Assembly: GCA_028278335.1 (NCBI GenBank)
Contig: JANQEN010000061.1
Span: 1 to 37,967, forward strand
DNA: 37,967 nucleotides
Reading direction: 5' to 3'
DNA from: Chitinivibrionales bacterium
GTDB taxonomy: Bacteria; Fibrobacterota; Chitinivibrionia; Chitinivibrionales; JANQEN01
Positions within the stretch are counted from its first letter, which is position 1. Each line of letters starts with the position of its first letter. Below, piece by piece: positions 35,198 through 37,967 of this stretch. The translations under genes were made by a program, and so were the position numbers. The notes below the pieces were generated by a model, which saw only the letters and a list, made by a program, of their open reading frames with translations, searched no databases and was not told the DNA's origin.

Positions 35198-35240
35198 AAC
35201 CGCATTTTCTGTAACTGTCAAGAAGATGCGGTTTTCTTGT
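35198..35240 (+). terminator. Intrinsic terminator between mdh and the fumarase genes
   Basis: AACCGCAT (35198-35205) pairs with ATGCGGTT (35226-35233), extended by TTCT/AGAA, and is followed by TTCTTGTTTT. It sits within the 112-base gap and could end or attenuate mdh transcription. Confidence 0.82.
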
Positions 35241-35281
35241 TTTGGAATATGTCCAATATTAAAAGGGGAAGGAGACAAATT

Positions 35282-36127
35282 GTGCGCCAAATTGATGTAG
35301 GTGAGGTTACCCCAGTAATAAAAGAGCTCTGCATGGCAGCCAATTATTATTTAGGCGAGGATGTCATTAACAAGATAAAAGAATTTTTAGACAAGGAAGA
35401 GTCGGAAACAGCAAAAGAGGTATTAAAGATTCTTCTGGAAAATTATACCTTAGCTGCTCAAGACAAGATGCCCATATGCCAAGATACTGGTATAGCTATG
35501 GTCTTTGTCGAACTTGGACAGGATGTTCATCTGGTCGGTGGTGACTTTTATACCGCAATAAACGAAGGGGTTCGGCAGGGGTATTCTGAAGGATATCTTC
35601 GAAAATCTATTGTAGCCGATCCTGTTATAAATCGTGTCAATACAACCGACAATACTCCGGCTATCATTTACACTGATATCGTTCCTGGCGATGCACTCAA
35701 AATAACGGTCGCACCTAAGGGAGGTGGCTCGGAGAACATGAGTGAAGTAAAAATGATGAAAGCAGCCGATGGATTAGATGGGGTAATGGATTTTGTGGTT
35801 GATCGGGTGAAACGATCCGGTGGAAATCCCTGTCCACCAATTATTGTTGGTGTTGGCCTTGGGGGAAACTTTGAGCAGAGTGCTCTGTTGGCCAAGCGTT
35901 CACTCTTACGCTCCTTGGATGAACCAAACCCAGACCAAATGTGGCAAGAGGTTGAAGAAACCCTGCTTGAAAAAATCAATGATCTAGGAATCGGACCGCA
36001 GGGTTTTGGTGGAAGAACAACTGCGCTGGCAGTCAATGTTTGTGCAAAGCCTTGTCATATTGCTTCTATGCCAGTGGCTGTCAATATTCAGTGTCATGCA
36101 GCTCGTCATAAAAGTGCGACCCTATAA
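35282..36127 (+). CDS. Class I fumarate hydratase, alpha subunit
   Basis: The 281-residue protein starts at GTG 35282, seven bases after AAGGAGA; an in-frame TTG at 35237 lies in the terminator tail and lacks such a site. Together with the next gene it forms the two-subunit oxygen-sensitive 4Fe-4S fumarase that hydrates fumarate to malate. The expected cluster cysteines are C66 (MPICQDTGIAMVF), C184 (GGNPCPP) and C271 (NIQCHAARH). The conserved GVGLGGNFEQSALLAKR segment is also present. Its length matches split alpha subunits. It lies 13 bases from the beta-subunit gene. Confidence 0.92.
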   Translation: MRQIDVGEVTPVIKELCMAANYYLGEDVINKIKEFLDKEESETAKEVLKILLENYTLAAQDKMPICQDTGIAMVFVELGQDVHLVGGDFYTAINEGVRQGYSEGYLRKSIVADPVINRVNTTDNTPAIIYTDIVPGDALKITVAPKGGGSENMSEVKMMKAADGLDGVMDFVVDRVKRSGGNPCPPIIVGVGLGGNFEQSALLAKRSLLRSLDEPNPDQMWQEVEETLLEKINDLGIGPQGFGGRTTALAVNVCAKPCHIASMPVAVNIQCHAARHKSATL

Positions 36128-36140
36128 CGAAAGGAACAGT

Positions 36141-36695
36141 ATGTCAAAGACATATTATTTGTCAACACCCTTAAGTACAGAAGATGTGGCACAGCTTCGT
36201 ATTGGTGATCGTGTGTTTCTTTCTGGAACTGTTTATACAGGAAGGGATGCCGCACATAAACGGTTAGTTGCACTTTTAGAAAAGGGTGAAGAACTCCCCC
36301 TTCCTCTGTCAGGACAGGCAATCTATTATGTTGGTCCAACCCCAGCGCCACCGGGAAAACCAATTGGTTCTGCTGGACCGACAACCAGCTATCGCATGGA
36401 CCCCTATGCACCGGCACTGATGGATGTCGGTCTTAAAGCAATGATTGGAAAGGGACAGCGTGACAAAAGTGTAAAAGAGAGTATTGTCAAGAATAAGGCG
36501 GTCTACCTTGCTGCTATTGGTGGCGCTGCAGTTGTTGTTGCACAGGCCATTAAAGAGGCGCAGGTTATTGCCTATGAGGACCTTGGCCCAGAGGCAATTC
36601 GAAAACTTACCGTTGAGAACATGCCCTGTGTTGTTGCTAATGATACAGAGGGTGGTGATATTTTTGAAGAGGGTGTAAAACAGTACCAACGGTAG
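36141..36695 (+). CDS. Class I fumarate hydratase, beta subunit
   Basis: The 184-residue protein starts at ATG 36141 with AAAGGA upstream; the longer open frame reaching back to 36006 overlaps the alpha gene and has no ribosome binding site. It is the C-terminal half of class I fumarase as a separate chain: [23 protein letters not shown], the [26 protein letters not shown] segment and [25 protein letters not shown] are characteristic. It works as a heteromer with the alpha subunit and is tightly coupled to it. Thirteen bases separate it from the threonine aldolase gene. Confidence 0.93.
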   Translation: MSKTYYLSTPLSTEDVAQLRIGDRVFLSGTVYTGRDAAHKRLVALLEKGEELPLPLSGQAIYYVGPTPAPPGKPIGSAGPTTSYRMDPYAPALMDVGLKAMIGKGQRDKSVKESIVKNKAVYLAAIGGAAVVVAQAIKEAQVIAYEDLGPEAIRKLTVENMPCVVANDTEGGDIFEEGVKQYQR

Positions 36696-36708
36696 GGTAG
36701 GAGTACTT

Positions 36709-37728
36709 ATGAAAATAATTGATTTACGAAGCGACACCGTTACCCAACCCACACCTGCTATGCGTAAAGCCATGGCAGAGGCAGAGGTTGGTGATGATGT
36801 CTATGGTGACGATCCAACAGTTCAACGTTTAGAAGCATTGGCTGCAGATATGGTTGGCACTGAAGCGGCTCTCTTTACCCCAAGTGGGACCCAGGCGAAT
36901 TTAATTGCTCTCATGTGTCATTGTCAACGGGGTGATGAATACATTGTTGGACAAGGGGCCCACTGTTATAAATTCGAAGGGGGAGGGGCCGCTGTTTTGG
37001 GAAGCATTCAACCGCAACCGATTCAGCCAGAAAAAGATGGTACCCTAAACCTTGAAACCGTAATCAAACTTATTAAGCCAAAGGATATTCACTTTGTTTC
37101 TACGCGCCTTCTCTGTTTAGAGAATACCTATAATGGAAAGGTGTTACCTCTTGACTACATTGATAGGGCAACGCAATTTGTAAAGGAATACAATCTTTCC
37201 AGTCATCTTGATGGAGCACGACTCTTTAATGCAGCGGTACAACAAAAGGTGACAGCAAAGAGGATTGCTGAAAAGTTTGATACAGTTTCAATTTGTCTAT
37301 CCAAGGGATTAGGTGCGCCGATCGGATCAGTATTGTGTCTGCCGCGAGCTATGATAGCAGACGCACGACGATGGCGTAAGGCCTTGGGTGGTGGTATGCG
37401 TCAATCTGGGATTGTTGCTGCAGCCGGTATTGTTGCTTTAAGTGATCATATTGGACGACTAGCTAAAGATCATGAAAATGCGCGGCACCTTTCCAATCGT
37501 CTTTGTGAAATTGATGAGCTTGATGTAGATAATGAGGCAACTCAAACTAATATGGTTTTCTTTACTATGAAGAAAGAGACACCCCATCGATTAGCTGATC
37601 ATTTGTACCATTATGGTATTTTATCACCAACACTCTTTCAAACTGTTCGATTTGTAACCCACCTGAATGTTTCTCGAGATGATATTGATTTTGTCATTGA
37701 AAAAATCAAGGACTTCTTTACCTCTTAA
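36709..37728 (+). CDS. ltaE: Low-specificity L-threonine aldolase
   Basis: The 339-residue PLP enzyme starts at ATG with TAGGAG five bases upstream. It cleaves threonine or allo-threonine to glycine and acetaldehyde. Visible landmarks are [19 protein letters not shown] at the N-terminus, [33 protein letters not shown], and the PLP lysine K199 in [14 protein letters not shown]. The length is typical. It is the last gene of the probable fumarase-ltaE unit, and the nested inverted repeat beginning 24 bases later may end its transcript. Confidence 0.93.
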   Translation: MKIIDLRSDTVTQPTPAMRKAMAEAEVGDDVYGDDPTVQRLEALAADMVGTEAALFTPSGTQANLIALMCHCQRGDEYIVGQGAHCYKFEGGGAAVLGSIQPQPIQPEKDGTLNLETVIKLIKPKDIHFVSTRLLCLENTYNGKVLPLDYIDRATQFVKEYNLSSHLDGARLFNAAVQQKVTAKRIAEKFDTVSICLSKGLGAPIGSVLCLPRAMIADARRWRKALGGGMRQSGIVAAAGIVALSDHIGRLAKDHENARHLSNRLCEIDELDVDNEATQTNMVFFTMKKETPHRLADHLYHYGILSPTLFQTVRFVTHLNVSRDDIDFVIEKIKDFFTS

Positions 37729-37751
37729 TTTACTATAGGGTAATATAAAAG

Positions 37752-37851
37752 GTAAAGAGAGGGCCGATGAGGTTATTTATACTAACCTGGTTACAACGCC
37801 TGAAGGGGCCAGATCAAAATAACTCATGTGGGGGGGCAACCCTCTCTTTAC
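37752..37851. ncRNA. 100-nt nested inverted repeat, possible structured RNA
   Basis: The outer stem is a perfect 12-bp inverted repeat, GTAAAGAGAGGG (37752-37763) with CCCTCTCTTTAC (37840-37851). Inside it ATGAG-(G)-TTATTT (37767-37778) pairs with AAATAACTCAT (37817-37827) with a single bulge. Inside that CTGG (37787-37790) pairs with CCAG (37809-37812), and a small CC-TGAA-GG hairpin sits at the core. No T tract follows, so it is not a simple terminator. It does not match any riboswitch I recognise. Confidence 0.45.
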
Positions 37852-37868
37852 TAGAATAATTCTATTTG

Positions 37869-37967
37869 ACCCAGATTATGCAGTAGGAGTAGATGCAGAA
37901 GTGCAAGATTATGATTTAGTAAGACTTGAAGGTTTTGAAGGGCATATCTACAAGGTGATATGGCCGA
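37869..37967. mobile_element. Partial second copy of the 174-bp element, cut by the window edge
   Basis: These 99 bases match 33942-34040 in direct orientation with only two substitutions (near 37925 and 37934). The copy runs to the last base of the window, as expected if the assembly broke inside a repeat. Confidence 0.75.

Noticed and set aside
37761..37850. SAM-I (S-box)-like strings such as GGCCGATGA and GGCAACCCTCTC
   Set aside because: The order and pairing of helices do not follow the S-box fold, and the element lies after, not before, a gene.

Overview
The window is about 38 kb of AT-rich bacterial DNA. Five proteins in the first 13 kb are secreted and end in a type-A C-terminal sorting-like domain of the type IX secretion system (T9SS). 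With the FAD, GH16, fumarase and malate dehydrogenase genes, this suggests an anaerobic member of the Fibrobacterota/Chitinispirillia or a related FCB-group lineage. The phylum is an inference from protein style; there is no rRNA or other marker gene here. UGA is a normal stop codon in this genome (for example at 11128-11130 and 35167-35169).

Region 1 (1-13 kb) is a T9SS cargo island. It holds an M23 metallopeptidase-like protein with an N-terminal propeller-like region, a triple MAM-like repeat protein, a 14-repeat propeller protein, a gingipain-family (C25) cysteine peptidase, and a secreted thioredoxin-like protein. The last of these is the main find. Its reading frame is open for 536 codons except for one in-frame UGA, which lies exactly at the first position of the thioredoxin C-x-x-C motif (U-G-S-C). 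The UGA sits at the base of a 29-nt RNA hairpin. It is best explained as a selenoprotein with a Kre9/MAM/sorting tail like that of the neighbouring C25 peptidase. Two copies of a roughly 105-bp MITE and a frameshifted IS3 orfA relic lie among these genes.

Region 2 (13-20 kb) is accessory and partly decayed. It contains a CrtI-like FAD oxidoreductase, a broken gene made of 14-residue repeats, a cluster of palindromic GC-rich repeats, a small membrane protein, and a Roco-type (Roc-COR) GTPase. The GTPase carries an abrupt GC-rich, alanine-rich tract near its N terminus.

Region 3 (20-29.8 kb) contains a 1783-residue secreted papain-family peptidase with PKD, FN3 and Ig modules. Divergent from it is an unusual regulator with two GntR-type winged helices and a LacI-type sensor domain. 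A Gfo/Idh/MocA dehydrogenase and a GH16 beta-glucanase lipoprotein follow.

Region 4 (30-38 kb) is core metabolism. It has a CMD/AhpD-like protein, ribose-5-phosphate isomerase B, dCMP deaminase, a family-5 peptide-binding lipoprotein, malate dehydrogenase, the two-subunit class I fumarase and threonine aldolase. A 174-bp inverted-repeat element lies upstream of mdh, and a partial second copy (99 bp) runs to the last base of the window. Just before that copy is a 100-nt nested inverted repeat that may encode a structured RNA.
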